Below are positions 1 through 11,765 of a stretch of 64,000 nt of DNA, one piece after another. Position 1 is the first letter of the stretch. Each line of letters starts with the position of its first letter. The notes under the pieces are model-generated. The model searched no databases. It saw only the letters and a program-made list of their open reading frames with translations, and was not told where the DNA came from. Both the position numbers and the translations under genes were made by a program. This DNA is from Monosporascus cannonballus (Eukaryota; Ascomycota; Sordariomycetes; Xylariales): the NCBI GenBank assembly GCA_004154925.1, contig QJNS01000062.1, forward strand, positions 278,511-342,510. Direction: 5' to 3'.

Positions 1-2010
1 CTAATCATACGAAGAGTTAGTTACATGGCAAGTGCATATGGTAGTAAGTGGGATTAGGTAAGTTTGGGCCCTTTTTCTAAAGACAGAGCCGAGTTTCAAT
101 TTCAAGGGAAAGCGAGAAAAGACAAAAGAAATTCGACTGACAGTGACACATGTGCAGACAATGAATCGACATTTACCAGATGTTTAATGATGCCGATACC
201 ATCACCAACTCGGCCAACCTTATGGAGGCGATGCAGCACCCGCAGTCAGCCTACCTAGTTTGTAGCGAGTGCTGAATCTAGTAAAGACCGGGTTGTGCAC
301 GGACCAGTTCCAATTCACCGGACCCCCTTGTTCAAAACGATTAGTATTGCACGCACTCCCGTTACTGACAAAGATCAGGTCAGGGACTTGATTTGCCCAT
401 AGGAAAGTGTCACTATCGTATTTTGGCGCCGCAGACTCATATGTGTAAGTATTGACTCATAGACTACGGAATACTGTTAAGAAAATTGTTTAGTACCGCA
501 AATCGCCACCCTATTATCTATCCGTCATTAATAATTCCCTACCTATGCTTACAATGATCTACTGTACCGTGATTGATGAGGTTGATAATGATTCCGAACT
601 GCATTAGACGCATCTTATACTCCAGTTGATCGGCGTCTTCTAGCAACTGCTGCACTGCACGGAACCTTCCAAAGCTTCTAGCGTGAGAATTCAAGGTGAG
701 GAGCATTTCAGAGAAATATGGAAGACAAGGATTCCGTCTCGCAGAACCGGGCCGAGGAGGCTCTTTTTGTAGTAGTAATGTAATACAATTTCCTTGTTCA
801 ACATTGATGTTGCTGCATTGCTGCGATGATGCTATCTGTGCCAATTTCAGGCTAGCGTTGTGTCTGTCCTGCAGTCCAAGAATGTATACCTACAATACAA
901 CAGGGTATATAATGTTAGTTTCTCCACCCGGCCCAATATTTGCTTTGTGAAGTTAGAATGTAAATCCAATAGAATTTATATGGGGAAATACATCATAAAT
1001 TCATCATTATTTCGATAACATACTGGCGGTATGAGTAAGCCGCTTATTGCAAGCTCTTCTTTCATATTTAACGCGAATTCGAAACGCTACTTAAACAGTG
1101 GTAAGACCAGCTGAAAATAAATAATGTTACTTTCCCATATAAATTATAGGTGGAGTAACATTTTAGGCAATTCCAAGGTCTTGTAGGTCCGGTGGAGAAA
1201 CTAACATTATATACCCCTGTGTATTGTACCTAGGTAGGTAGGTAGGTACTGTAGTCCGCAGGCAAGTGGGCAGGTACAAGCGCAAATACTGTAACTCCAA
1301 ATAATCTTCGAGGGGTCCTTTGCGGTTGCCCCTTCTGGCCCCCGCCGATGTTGACGTAGCTCTGTCAGAATGACTGCATGGGTGGGATCCAGTGAGTATA
1401 TATACCCATGTGAGAAGTACCCAATTATAGGAAAAGATTTGGGAAGAAATCCACCAAAGCTCGAACCGCCACCAAAGGTAATTAATTGCACTCGCGAATT
1501 CCATTTAAATCCCTCCCACCAACTCTCCATAAAACGAACCCCTCGTGACGTTTTTGCAAATTCCCTACACCTTCGACTACGTTCCTACCTCCAATCCAGC
1601 CCTGCCCTATTATTGTTGTATGGCTCGTGGCGGAACTTCTTGCTAGGGGTCTCTCAGCAATCGCACCGACATCACTGGAAGCCAGTATCTAGGCTTTTCC
1701 TTTCCTCGCCTAATACTTAGACCGTGGCCCGGTCTTGTTACCGGAACTCTAGGGATTTTTTTTCTCCCACCAATTATACTTGCCCTAGATACATAAATCA
1801 CAATTCGCCACACTCTCCGTTTCTTCGGAGGGTAGAGGAACGCTGTCGCCTCCTTAACAATTCTTCCCGTCCCTCCATTCGCTCGAGTTGTAAGGCCTTT
1901 GCCCTCTTCTTCCCTAACCTATAGGGTATTCAAGACGCCGTTGATCTCACCTTAACGGATCCTCCGCTACCGTATTCACCCTTACGCTCGTTCTCGATTT
2001 AACCGTCACC
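1..2010. other. Upstream non-coding region before REI1
   Basis: No supportable gene. Open frames here are short, overlap on both strands and lack conserved motifs. The stretch holds the inverted repeat at 890-1230, a (TAGG)n run near 1230-1247, and presumably the REI1 promoter and 5' leader in the last few hundred bases, which become pyrimidine-rich. Nothing else is recognisable. Confidence 0.6.
890..1230. repeat. MITE-like inverted-repeat structure
   Basis: The arm at about 890-930 recurs inverted at about 1189-1230. A 24-bp core (905-928 against 1191-1214) is an exact reverse complement, and similarity extends outward on both sides with small gaps. Both arms read inward from a tACAATACA-like outer end. 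About 260 bp of AT-rich sequence lies between them, with no coding capacity. The geometry fits a small non-autonomous DNA transposon, or a relic of one. No clean target duplication was identified, so the exact ends are uncertain. Confidence 0.55.
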
Positions 2011-3781
2011 ATGGCCACGATCACAGCCAGCCGGACTTCGGGCAATGGCCATTTGGGCAAACAAGATGCTTCACCATCGTCACACCAGTTCACTTGTAAT
2101 ACCTGCCAGGTAGCCTTTCGCTTCGCTGATACTCAGAAGGGACATATGAAGAGTGATTGGCAGTAAGTTAATCGTTCCTGTTTGCCGACTTGGCCTGTCA
2201 CATTCAGTCGGCGAATCAAAATTGCATCTAACCTAGACCGTTTCTTACAGCCGGTATAACCTCAAGCGTCGTGTAGCATCGCTACCTCCGATATCATCCG
2301 AAGTCTTCACCGAGAAGGTGTTGCAAGCCCGTGCTGCCACCACCGCCGAGGCCGATCGTGCTGGCTTCCAGCAGGTCTGTGAGGTCTGTCAGCGGACGTA
2401 CTACAGTGAAAATTCCTACCGCAACCATATTTCGAGTCAGAAGCACAAGGCTAGGGAGGCCGCATCACAACGTAAACAGGAAGGTGCTGCAGATGACGAG
2501 GTCAAGTCGGTAATGAGCTCGACTTTTTCTCTTGGCGATCCTTTGCCCTCCGAGGCTGAGGTTGACTCGGAGGCGGAGAATGAGTTCAATGAGGTGGTTG
2601 AGAGCCTGCAGAAGACCGATTTGAAGGATCGTCCTGAGACCACCTCGCCTGTCAAGCGCCCTGCGAATCCTGACCCCTTAACCGAGGAAGAGCATAGGAG
2701 AGATCACCCGGTATCTGCAGACTCTGCTGAAACCATGCCGACTACGTCTGCCCCTGCGCCGAGCGTCACACTCAAGTCATGCCTATTCTGCAATTACGAA
2801 TCCCCGACGGTACCTCTGAATGTCGTCCACATGGAACGTATCCACAGCATGTTTATTCCAGAGAAGCAGTACTTGGTTGACCTCGAAGGCCTCATCGGTG
2901 CTTTGCAAAAGCGCATTGAGGAGTTCCACGAATGCTTGTATTGCGGAAAATACAAATCAACCGCACAAGCAGTCCAGACACATATGCGCGATACAGGTCA
3001 TTGCAGGATCCCCTTTGGCACAGAAGAGGAACAACTCGAGATCGGCGAATTCTATGACTTCCGGAGCACGTATTCCGACGCTGAAGAGTCGGACGATGAA
3101 TCTGTCGATGAAGAGAAGGAGAATGGAGGAGCAAAACTTGGCGCCAAACGGTCAGCTAAAGCTGTTGGTGAAGATGGGGATGAGATTATGGATAACGATG
3201 AGGGCTGGGAGACGGATAGCTCGGCTTCATCATGCGACTCGGAGGATTTGACGTCAATTCCGGTCGACCACATCCACCAGTACGAACGACTTGAAAAGCA
3301 TCCTCATCACTCGTCTCACGATCCGCGTCATCACCATCAGAAAGATGGTTGGCATTCACATGCCCATAAGCACCGGGCAATATTCTATGATGACACCGAG
3401 TTGCACCTGCCATCGGGTCGTGCAGTCGGACACCGATCTCTGGCCAGGTATTATCGTCAGAACCTTCACAATCATCCTTCTCCTCAGGAGCGCGAGAGGC
3501 TGGCTATTGAAGCTGCAACCGATGCGGAAAATGCCATGGATGTCGACGGGCACAATGGCAATCAAGTTGCTAACAGAGAGGGTCGTGGCCGCAATGGGAC
3601 TCTCGTCACTCGAGCGAACGGTGGAACCGGGATGTTAGGGGTCACAGATCAGAAAAAGAAGGAGGTCCGCCGTGAAGAGGACAGATTCCGCAAGCAGGAA
3701 CAGAGGGCTCATGCTCGCAAGCAGTGGGCGGTCAACAAACAGGCCAACCACCAGAAGCATTTCAACTACCAGCTTCTGTGA
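2011..3781 (+). CDS. REI1: REI1/ZNF622-type C2H2 zinc-finger 60S biogenesis factor
   Basis: Model: exons 2011-2162 and 2251-3781, intron 88 bp (GTAAGT...TTACAG), 560 residues. The start is the ATG in a good context (gtcaccATGG). The intron splits a His codon inside the first zinc finger, and splicing restores the finger. Four C2H2-type fingers are visible: FTCNTCQVAF..H..H (about residues 28-50), VCEVCQRTYYSE..H..H (about 98-125), CLFCNYE..H..H, and CLYCGKYKS..H..HC. This order is that of the Rei1/Reh1/ZNF622 family. The family is known to act in the cytoplasm on pre-60S subunits, promoting recycling of Arx1/Alb1 and inspecting the peptide exit tunnel. An acidic stretch (DAEESDDESVDEEKE) follows finger 4, and a His-rich stretch lies near the middle. 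The basic C-terminus (ARKQWAVNKQANHQKHFNYQLL-like) is the conserved tail. Paralogue Reh1 cannot be excluded, but filamentous fungi usually have one gene. Confidence 0.92.
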
Positions 3782-4632
3782 ACTGCTTCGACTCTACACT
3801 CACACGAAGCTCAATATCTTCAACTTGCTGTGGCCATGGTTGAGGAATCAATGGTGGACCACCCAAAAGTGCTTTAGAGTCAGCATGATATAGGGCGAGC
3901 CTTATAAATCAACCAACGGCATGAGCTTCACACTCTTAAGACCCTGTGACTTTCCCACACGTTACGTCTGTACCCATACCATGGACTGGCGATGTTCTTA
4001 CCGAAATCAATAGAATGATATTGTGAAGGCTAATAAGGGTCATATAGTTGAAGGGTATTATGTAGTTTTATTTTCCCTTAAGATTTCGAAGTATTCTAGA
4101 GAATCAGGGCCCCTTCTGTCTGATAAAGGGACACAGAGGCCTCGGCTGGTATCGGAATGTTCACGGTTAAGGCCCCCACTGGATATGAGTGTTTATACCC
4201 ATCATTCTAATATAGGGTGAGGGCAGGTTCGCCTTCCATCCGAAACGTATTGGACTCAGCTTCTAAGGGGTTGAATAGGCGACCCGAACTGTAGAAGCTC
4301 CCGTGGTGATGCGCTTAGTGGTTAATTATACGTAATCAGCTCTCTTAAGGGAATTCCACATGGCGAGTCATTGCTCATCGAAACGTGCAGAAACGTGCAA
4401 CTACTGCTATTATTGGATGGCCGTCAGCTTTTGTCCCAAATCCCTGCGGTCAGGATATACCATAATCACCTCATTGCTATTTTCTTGTCCCGGACAAAAA
4501 TAGCACCAAACCAGGGAGATAGACATGTTTGGGCCGCAGGAATTCATTCTACTCTTACTCGAAGGCAAAAGCAGGCCAAATCCGTTTCTGAACATCAAGA
4601 CCAATAATCAGTATCATCGTGGATCGATCAAA
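3782..4632. other. Intergenic, 3' flank of REI1
   Basis: No gene recognised. It presumably contains the REI1 3' UTR; no terminator-like motif can be assigned with confidence. Short open frames on both strands show no conserved features. Confidence 0.5.
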
Positions 4633-5890
4633 ATGGGCTTCGAAGAATGGACGGAGGAGTCAATTGATATCTCCTTCCAATGGCGGCAGACAGCCAGCCA
4701 AGAGGGCCGCGACCAGCGGGCTCGATCCGTCATCAGGGCCTCGTCTATCCACCCAGTGGGCATGCATGGCTCGCTGAGCTATGCGTCGATCGCCGCCACC
4801 GAGACGATCATATCCTTCCGGATCGCTGACGGTGACGGTAAGATCGAAGTCTTTGCCACGTCCATCCACTGAGATTTGATGCCCGGTGCTACGTTCCGCG
4901 GGCACATTCGCGATGCCAAAAACGAAAAGAAGTCCTTGCTCATTTATACCATGCCATGTATCCCAGGAAAGACACGTTTAGAACTCCTTCCACACGGGCA
5001 AGAACTCGGGTCTGAAGCCCTCGCAAACATGTTAATTGCGTTACTCATCTGACGGGATAGGTGATTCGCCCGGATCTTGCGTACCTGGCGCACCGGGTGG
5101 CGTTCGGGCTAATATACTACAGATACTCCGCAGAGGCGCCGCACGAAGCCGCAGCCAGTCGACCAGATTGCACTTCAGGAGAGCCGACACGATATCAAAC
5201 ACAACCTAGACATTATCCGCGCCTCAGAGAAGTTCCCCGTGTCTCCACAACGCAATTGCCCGGGCTGAACATGCTCCTCGACGAGACCACGGTGTCGGTC
5301 AACGGGGATCCTAGATTGGTCGCTGGCCCGCACCCGGCCGTTCGGCATGGAGCCCTCGACGCTGCGCCGGACTTCTGGCAGTATGAACTGAGAAGCTGGT
5401 AAGACTACACCCGCCATGAGACCACGTAGGACGCCTTCTGGGCCGTGTTTTGGAGGATCACTGCAGCCACAGACGATGCAGAACGTCGGGGGGTCAAAGA
5501 CACAGCGGAGTTAGGCTGCAACCTCCAGGTTATTCTAGGATACGCCTTCAAAGAACCTGGACGGGACACTGCAGAGTGTGCCGAAACACTCGAGATACCT
5601 CCAAGAGTGGCTCCGAAATACTTGGGTTAAGCTGGCCCTAAGACCAAGCGATGCTTAGAGGTACCGGGCCGTACATGATGACAAGGAGGACGTTGAGGCT
5701 CTGGCTGGGGAAGAGCAAGAGGAACCTGAAGTGGCCGCGGCGGACACTCCCAAGGGCCCCTAAGTTGGAGGAAGAACAGCGGCTTGCTTAAGGCGTCTTG
5801 ACCAGTCGCAAGTTCCTTAAGCTTGGGGCGCTGGTGCATACAGGGCGGTCCTCCCCTGGATGGAGTATCGGGTTCTGAAGTGGAGATTTT
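4633..5890 (+). pseudogene. Decayed protein-coding relic, family not recognised
   Basis: The sequence is GC-richer and more codon-like than its flanks, but the protein-like stretches lie in different frames. From 4633, MGFEEWTEESIDISFQWR opens and stops at 4872. Near 5150-5270 one frame reads VDQIALQESRHDIKHNL. After about 5230 another frame reads DETTVSVNGDPRLVAGPHPAV and DFWQYELRSWQDYTRHE. A stop follows, then WAVFWRITAATDDAERR and an acidic Glu-rich piece near 5700. This is the pattern of one gene broken by several frameshifts and stops, not by RIP alone. I do not recognise the family. A spliced gene with unusual introns is the alternative, but in-frame stops make that less likely. Confidence 0.45.
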
Positions 5891-6386
5891 GACTTGCCGC
5901 ACGTCCTTCCCACTCCACCCCCTTTGTAACTTGAGTTTTAGGTTTCTTATACTCGCAGAGGCTGAAGATGGGCCTCAAATATTACTTAAGGCTTAAGATA
6001 CGTTCGCAGTCAGTATGGCGCTGGCCATTTTGACGACCGACTGTGAATATATACTGCGGAGTCCGGGTCAAACAAACCACGGAATTATATCCAATAAAAA
6101 AGCTTCGCCTTTCTTTATAAATGACTTCCGTTAAACGATGGAAAGGGACAAATGAAGACCAGCATCGAACGCCGCTTACGATATATCAAAGATGGGTATA
6201 AAGTAATGCGATAAATATATGCGACCGAGGCATATCTTTTTATTGTCTTCTGCCGAGGTTCATATGTGATCCGCGTCGGGTCAGGAAGTTAAGAGAGGAG
6301 AAAGGACCCTTGTTGTCACGGATCGGGTGGCCGAACGTATCAGTAGAGTAACTTAACCCTGCTTGGGCCCGCTGTCCAAATTGTTT

Positions 6387-6412
6387 TTCTTCTTCTTCTT
6401 CTTCTTCTTCTT
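6387..6412. repeat. (CTT)n microsatellite
   Basis: An uninterrupted trinucleotide run of CTT on the + strand, about 580 bp upstream of the acyl-CoA synthetase ATG. Non-coding. Confidence 0.9.
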
Positions 6413-6785
6413 TTACTGACTGTTTGAGCTGCTTTTATTTAATGGAAGTCGAGGTCTACTTCTAGGAAACCATTCGATGTTATATTCGAAACTGCATCTA
6501 CACTTTTTAACGTCGTTTTGTCATTGCGATGCTAGTCGGTCAAAGTTGTCTTTGGGGCTCAAGAATAAGCTTTGAGAACTATATCAATTGACAGTTTCCA
6601 ATCAGGGTAAGGACGTTGACGCTAGCCTGGATCTCTTGTTAGCGTCTCCTTGGCGCCCTTTTAAAGTTGCACCCTTACAACCCCTGGAAATATTGGCTTG
6701 AGGCTGAAGTTGCACGGATCAGTGACGTAAGTACTTTGCATGCCCGGAATCCCCAGCTTCAGCTCTCAGGCCAAGCTACCTAGTA

Positions 6786-6791
6786 CCTCGG
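6786..6791 (+). promoter_or_regulatory. Candidate FarA/FarB-type CCTCGG element
   Basis: CCTCGG lies about 200 bp upstream of the ATG of the acyl-CoA synthetase. CCTCGG is the known core bound by the FarA/FarB (Ctf1) regulators of fatty-acid-responsive genes in filamentous ascomycetes. A six-base match is weak on its own; the position and the nature of the gene are what support it. Confidence 0.35.
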
Positions 6792-6991
6792 GATTTCTTC
6801 AACTACACCTGGGCTGAACTCAAAACAGCTACCCCTCTCGCAAGTCCACCACGCCTAACAACCTAGGTAGGTAGTTAATTAGTACGATACAGGGGAGCAC
6901 CCGAAGGCTACATAATAACACTCTATTCCTTTACTAAGGACTCTACTTGATACCCCCTTTACGCCGCAGACGACGAGATAGAATAATCGTA

Positions 6992-9168
6992 ATGGCCCTT
7001 GCGACACAATTCGAGGGCGTCACGCCGTTGCGCATGGTGCAGAAGCCGCCATTTATGGTCGAGGTGTCCGATGCACCAAAGGTCGACGGCGAGACAAAGC
7101 CCTACAGACATTTCAAGGCCAAGGACGGTCTCATCACCCGACCTGAACCCGACATCGGAACTCTCTTCGAAATCCTCACCAGCAGCGCCAAGAAGTATGG
7201 CGACAACAAAGCCATAGGCAGTCGGAAGCTCATCCGGACACACACCGAGAAGAAGAAAGTCCCCAAGATCATCGACGGGGTGAAGAAGGAGGTTGAGAAG
7301 GAGTGGACATACTTTGAACTATCCCCATTCGAGTTCATCACACACAAGGAATTCGAGAAGCGCGCCTTGAGTCTAGGCGCCGGTTTGAGGAAGCTGGGTT
7401 TGGAACCGGCTGATAGGCTGTACATCTTCGCCACCACAAGTCCCAACTGGCAATTCATGCACCATGGCTGCTCTTCACAGTCCATTACTATTGCAACTGC
7501 CTATGATACCCTGGGCCCCGATGCCGTCGAGTACTCCCTCACTCAGACCAACGCGAAGGCCATCTACACGGATCCCCATCTACTCAAGACCGCCAGCGAG
7601 CCGCTAAAGAACGCCCAAGACGTCAAGTTTCTCATCTACAACGACTCGACCACCTTCCCCATCTCTGACGAAGAGTTGTCCGCCTTCAAATCCTCACATA
7701 CGCAGCTGACGGTCCTTTCCGTCACCGAGCTTCTCAAACTCGGCGAGGCCAACCCCGTCCCGCCCGTCCCGCCGCAGCCGAGTGATCTCTGCTGCATTAT
7801 GTACACATCGGGTTCCTCCGGCACGCCTAAGGGCGTGCCCATCACGCACGAGGGCCTCATCGCGGGTGTCACGGCCCTGTATACGAGCGTCGAGGAGACC
7901 GTCTCTTCTCGCGAGGTGGTACTCGCATATCTACCCCTCGCTCATATCCTAGAGATGGCATTGGAAAACCTCGTCATACTTATCGGCGGTACGCTGGGAT
8001 ATGGCTCGCCGCGTACGTTGGCCGATACGTCCATGAGAAACTGCGCCGGCGACATGCGCGAGCTGGCGCCTACCGTTATGGCTGGCGTTCCCCAGATCTG
8101 GGAGACGATTAGGAAAGGTATCGAGGCGCGCGTGAACTCAGGCGGTGCGCTAACCAAGAAGCTATTCTGGGGGGCCTACAGCCTGAAGTCCTTCATGGTG
8201 TCCATGGGGTTACCGGGTACCGGCATCTTGGACGCCATCGTGTTCAACAAGGTGCGTGGGATGACCGGCGGGCGACTGCGGTTCCTCTTCAACGGGGGTA
8301 GTGGCATCTCCGAGGGTACGCTCATGTTCGTCAGTTTGGTGCTCGCGCCCATGATCACTGGATACGGCCTAACGGAAACGTGCGCGACGGGCGCGCTAGG
8401 CAACCCACTGCAGTGGACGGCAAACGCGATCGGACCCGCTCCGCCGGCGCTGGAGGTCAAGCTGGTCGGCCTGCCCGACATCGGCTACAGCGCGGACACC
8501 CAGCCACCGCAGGGCGAGATCCTGCTGCGCGGCCCGGCCGTTGCAAAGGAGTACTACAACAACCCCGAGGAGACGGCCAGTTCCTTCACGCCCGACGGCT
8601 GGTTCAAGACGGGCGACATTGGCGAGATCGACGCCAACGGGCACCTCAAGATCGTCGACCGCGTCAAGAACCTCGTCAAGATGCTGGGCGGCGAGTACAT
8701 CGCGCTCGAGAAGCTCGAGGCCATTTACCGCGGCAGCGCCTACGTCAACAACATCATGGTCTACGGCGATAGCGCACACCCGCGCGCCATCGCTGTCGTC
8801 AGCCCCAACGAGAAACCTCTCGCCGACCTCGCCAAGAGCCTCGGCGTCGACGGCAACGCCCACAGCATACACGCCCATGACAAGGTCCGCGACGCCGTCT
8901 TCAAAGATCTGGTCGCCGTTGGCAAGAAGGCCGGGCTCACGGGCCTCGAGATCATCGGCGGTGTCGCCCTCGTCGACGATGAGTGGACCCCCGTTAACGT
9001 AAGTGCTCTTTGTGCCCCATCTTTTCTGCTTACCGGCTTGGCCGTCTAAATACGGTGACTAATATGTCCTGGCAGGGTCTCGTCACGGCTACACAGAAGG
9101 TGAACCGCCGCGCGCTGAAGGAGCACTACAAGCAGCAGATTGAGGAGACGTTCAAGCATTTCTCTTAA
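6992..9168 (+). CDS. Long-chain fatty acid-CoA ligase (Faa1/Faa4 type)
   Basis: Model: exons 6992-8998 and 9076-9168, intron 77 bp (GTAAGT...GGCAG), 699 residues. The intron falls between codons (..TPVN / GLVTATQK..). It activates long-chain fatty acids to acyl-CoA with ATP for lipid synthesis, beta-oxidation and protein acylation. The AMP-binding signature IMYTSGSSGTPKG is at about residues 269-281, the A5-type motif YGLTETCA at about 458, and DGWFKTGDIG at about 535. These are followed by LKIVDRVKNLVKMLGGEYIA with the conserved Asp-Arg and hinge; the C-terminal domain begins near LEKLEAIY. The N-terminal extension and the length match ER/lipid-droplet Faa1/Faa4 enzymes rather than peroxisomal Faa2. 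The reading frame is open upstream only through a TTG, so the ATG at 6992 is the start. No peroxisomal SKL-type ending: it ends HFS. Confidence 0.93.
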
Positions 9169-9940
9169 GCGAGAAGAGCGACTGTCGGGCTTAGTGTGCG
9201 TGTGGTCTCTCCTCAGGGCAGGCCTCGGGTTCTTGTTTTGAAGTAACTTATGTCCTTGTTTGTAAGTAGCGTTCGTAGCGTCGTCTAGCAAATGCCGAAT
9301 CGCGGACATGGTGGGCGGCATAACGGAGCGAAATCCGAGCTCTACGGTTTCGTCATAGCCTGCGTATTAAGTTATGTAAGTATGTGTTTTTATGTGCTTA
9401 TTTCTACTTGACGGGATCGCTGAAGTGATAGATTGAGCATCGTGATTCGGCTGGTTTTACGTGACTGGAGTTGTTCGTATTGGGAGTAGTGGAAAGGGGT
9501 TCTTGATGACGCCAACGTCTAAAAACAATAGCGCGAGATAACTTCATCCGTATACATGTTGCAGATATAACATGTATCCCTGTCAACGTAGCCACTCGAT
9601 TGTGATCTGGGGAAATTCCATGCTCCGTAACCCTCCCATCGCGCAAGATGCCTATAACCGGACCCCAATACACGTCACATATCGTCAACTCGCGGATTCC
9701 AGACGCCCGAGGACACGGTAGCGTTGCCGCTAAGAGCCTGCCATCTAATGACCTTGAGCGGACGTGTTCTGCTTCGCTGCCCACGATTTCTGTGAGCCAT
9801 TGCGGCAACTCGGGCGACCGGGGTGCCAACCACACAATATTAATCCTCCGAGTGGTCGGAGTCTTGCAAATTTGCCCAGAGACTGGCCGTTGGCGAACGT
9901 AACTATGCGTGGAGCGCGTTTACTAATATCACGGCATCCA
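9169..9940. other. Intergenic after acyl-CoA synthetase
   Basis: Contains the 3' flank of the acyl-CoA synthetase. Open frames on both strands in 9404-9940 overlap one another and show no motif I recognise; possibly further eroded relic sequence. Confidence 0.4.
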
Positions 9941-10739
9941 TCATCCCTCACATTCTATGTTTGAGCAAGGTCCACGCTGCGGTCTCAGAGTACCGCACCT
10001 GGAATCGTCGACGAGTGATACGAGGTAGGCGGAGTCTGCGGAAAACTCAGCAGCGCTGACCTTAGATAATATTTTCCTGAATATTGCCTCTGATTCAGTC
10101 TCGGAAATCAGTCCTTCGTCTGGCGCCAAAACGACGAAATTATTAAAGTCGGAAGAGGTGGCTAGATTGGATCCCCTCCGCAATAGGAGCTGAGCCCTGT
10201 ATAGACTAAGACTGGGCGCAGAAGAAATCGTAGGCAGACCCTTTCCAACCTTAGAGGCGACTCTCTCGTCGTGGGTGTAGAATCTCAAGGGATAACGGTG
10301 GCCCCTTGATGTCTCGGGGTAGCAAAGCTTCTGAAGCTCTCCACCGCTCATGGGGCCGACCAGGGACAACCTACTGCATAACTTCCTGGATACGAGCGAG
10401 TGACGCCCGTCTGGAGGTCCCAGGAGACCCGTATGTGCGAGGGGAATTTCATGGTCGATTTGAACATTATAGAAGGCCCTTCTAGTTCCTCGAGGGGATG
10501 AAAGCCACGAAGGAGATCCTGGCACTGAACGTGGTGGAGCTGAATGAAGATTGTTCGAGTGTTACCTATCCAGTCCAGTCTGGTAGCCTGATATCGGCCT
10601 CCGGGCTCTAGTGGTTGGTGTGCGGTGTCCTTCTCCAGCTTCCTCTTCAGTCCGCCCTGTACCACTTCGCATAGTTCCTCCACGGCGGTCCGAAGCCGTT
10701 GTTGATTTCTAAGTGCCTGATTATACGCAGGATAAATAG
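9941..10739 (-). pseudogene. Minus-strand coding relic, unidentified
   Basis: Protein-like stretches lie in more than one minus frame. EELCEVVQGGLKRKLEKD (about 10630-10680) is followed by a long open frame, with DFNNFVVLAPDEGLISETES near 10100-10160, ending at 9941. No frame is continuous and no ATG-led model closes. It lies directly downstream of the GTPase relic on the same strand. It may be that gene's decayed C-terminal part or a separate broken gene. Function unknown. Confidence 0.35.
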
Positions 10740-11765
10740 CAACAAGCTGTCCTACAGCATGAAATTCCCATTGGGAACTCTCCAGACTTTCACAAAGGTG
10801 GAGACTTTACCAGGTTTGCACTGCCGGCAAAATTGATCGACAGGGACATGATGATTCAGGATACTGGACAGCGCAAAATCGCGTTTATGCTCCAGCCTAA
10901 GCTCACGCAGGGTCTCTGCCATCTTCTCGTCTCTCTTTTCGAGAGCTTCCCTCATATCAGCTGGTATGTTTTCTAGCTATTTAATGTACTTGGCATTCTG
11001 CTCCGCGAGAATGGCTTTGACATGTTGCCCGACTGCTGGTACATCTTAGTAACATATGGTTTTTGACCATTTCCTCATGGATGTCTATGCCAATATTTGC
11101 CTCCGAGCCGAGCCGTGGGCGTTATCCTGGCGGAGGGCATTATTCAGGACGATGCTTTCCGAGAATCGGGGAGCAGTTTGGACGTCCAACTTAAGCATCA
11201 TGTAGCCCCAATATGTGTTCTTCTCCTGGAGCAGCTTTCCCTATGTCCCGCCGCCTCTATTTCGGTGATATTTCACATCGCTGTAACTAGAATGACTCTC
11301 CCTAACACATCATCTCCACAAAGTTTACTGAACATCGATAGGTTAATCTTTGCGCTCCCTTGCATGCGACGCTGGCTAATTTTGTGCGGATACGTGATCT
11401 TGGAAAGCATCTTGTTATTTGAATATGTAGCTGACACCACGCAGTGAGTGTGCGCAGGACTTCGGCGTCACCCCGATGTGTCTCATCGAAGCCGGGAGTA
11501 TCGCCGAGGAACATCCAGCCTCTGTTATACTCGGGTTTGTTGAACGCATAGGTGCTGACATCCAGCATCCTATCGACCCAAAAAGGCTATAATCTCTCGT
11601 GGAACTAAATGTGTTCCAACCACCATACTCACATGACTCGTAATCATAGTCTATCTCGACTGAGTGGCCGGTATAAAGCTCGATCAAGGACCTTTGTCCC
11701 GAACAGCCCATGCTCATCCGAGCGATGACGATGTCATCGAACCTTGAACCTTCAGTTTCTATAGC
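10740..11765 (-). pseudogene. Broken AIG1-like P-loop GTPase gene
   Basis: Reading the minus strand from about 11750, pieces of a fungal AIG1/MMR_HSR1-like GTPase appear in order. First comes a degenerate G1 region (MGCSGQRSLIELYTGHSVE; the P-loop Lys is absent). Next is GWMFLGDTPGFDETHRGDAE with the G3 DTPGFD motif (about 11480-11540). Then comes KINLSMFSKLCGDDVLGRV, ending in ILVTAM-stop (about 11273-11370). Finally there are EEMVKNH and a coiled-coil-like Glu/Lys/Arg stretch REALEKRDEKMAETLRELR (about 10890-10955). The TGA at 11273-11275 stands where the family has Trp (TGG), so it is a nonsense change. The pieces lie in different frames. The assignment rests on motif order and spacing known for fungal single-domain GTPases of this type; their cellular role is not established. 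Confidence 0.6.

Larger units (their letters stand above)
5891..6991. other. Intergenic and 5' region of acyl-CoA synthetase
   Basis: No gene seen. It is AT-richer up to about 6600. It contains the CTT microsatellite at 6387-6412, a CCTCGG core at 6786-6791 and an ACCTAGGTAGGTAG micro-repeat near 6862. The final 200 bp is the likely promoter and leader of the following gene. Confidence 0.5.
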
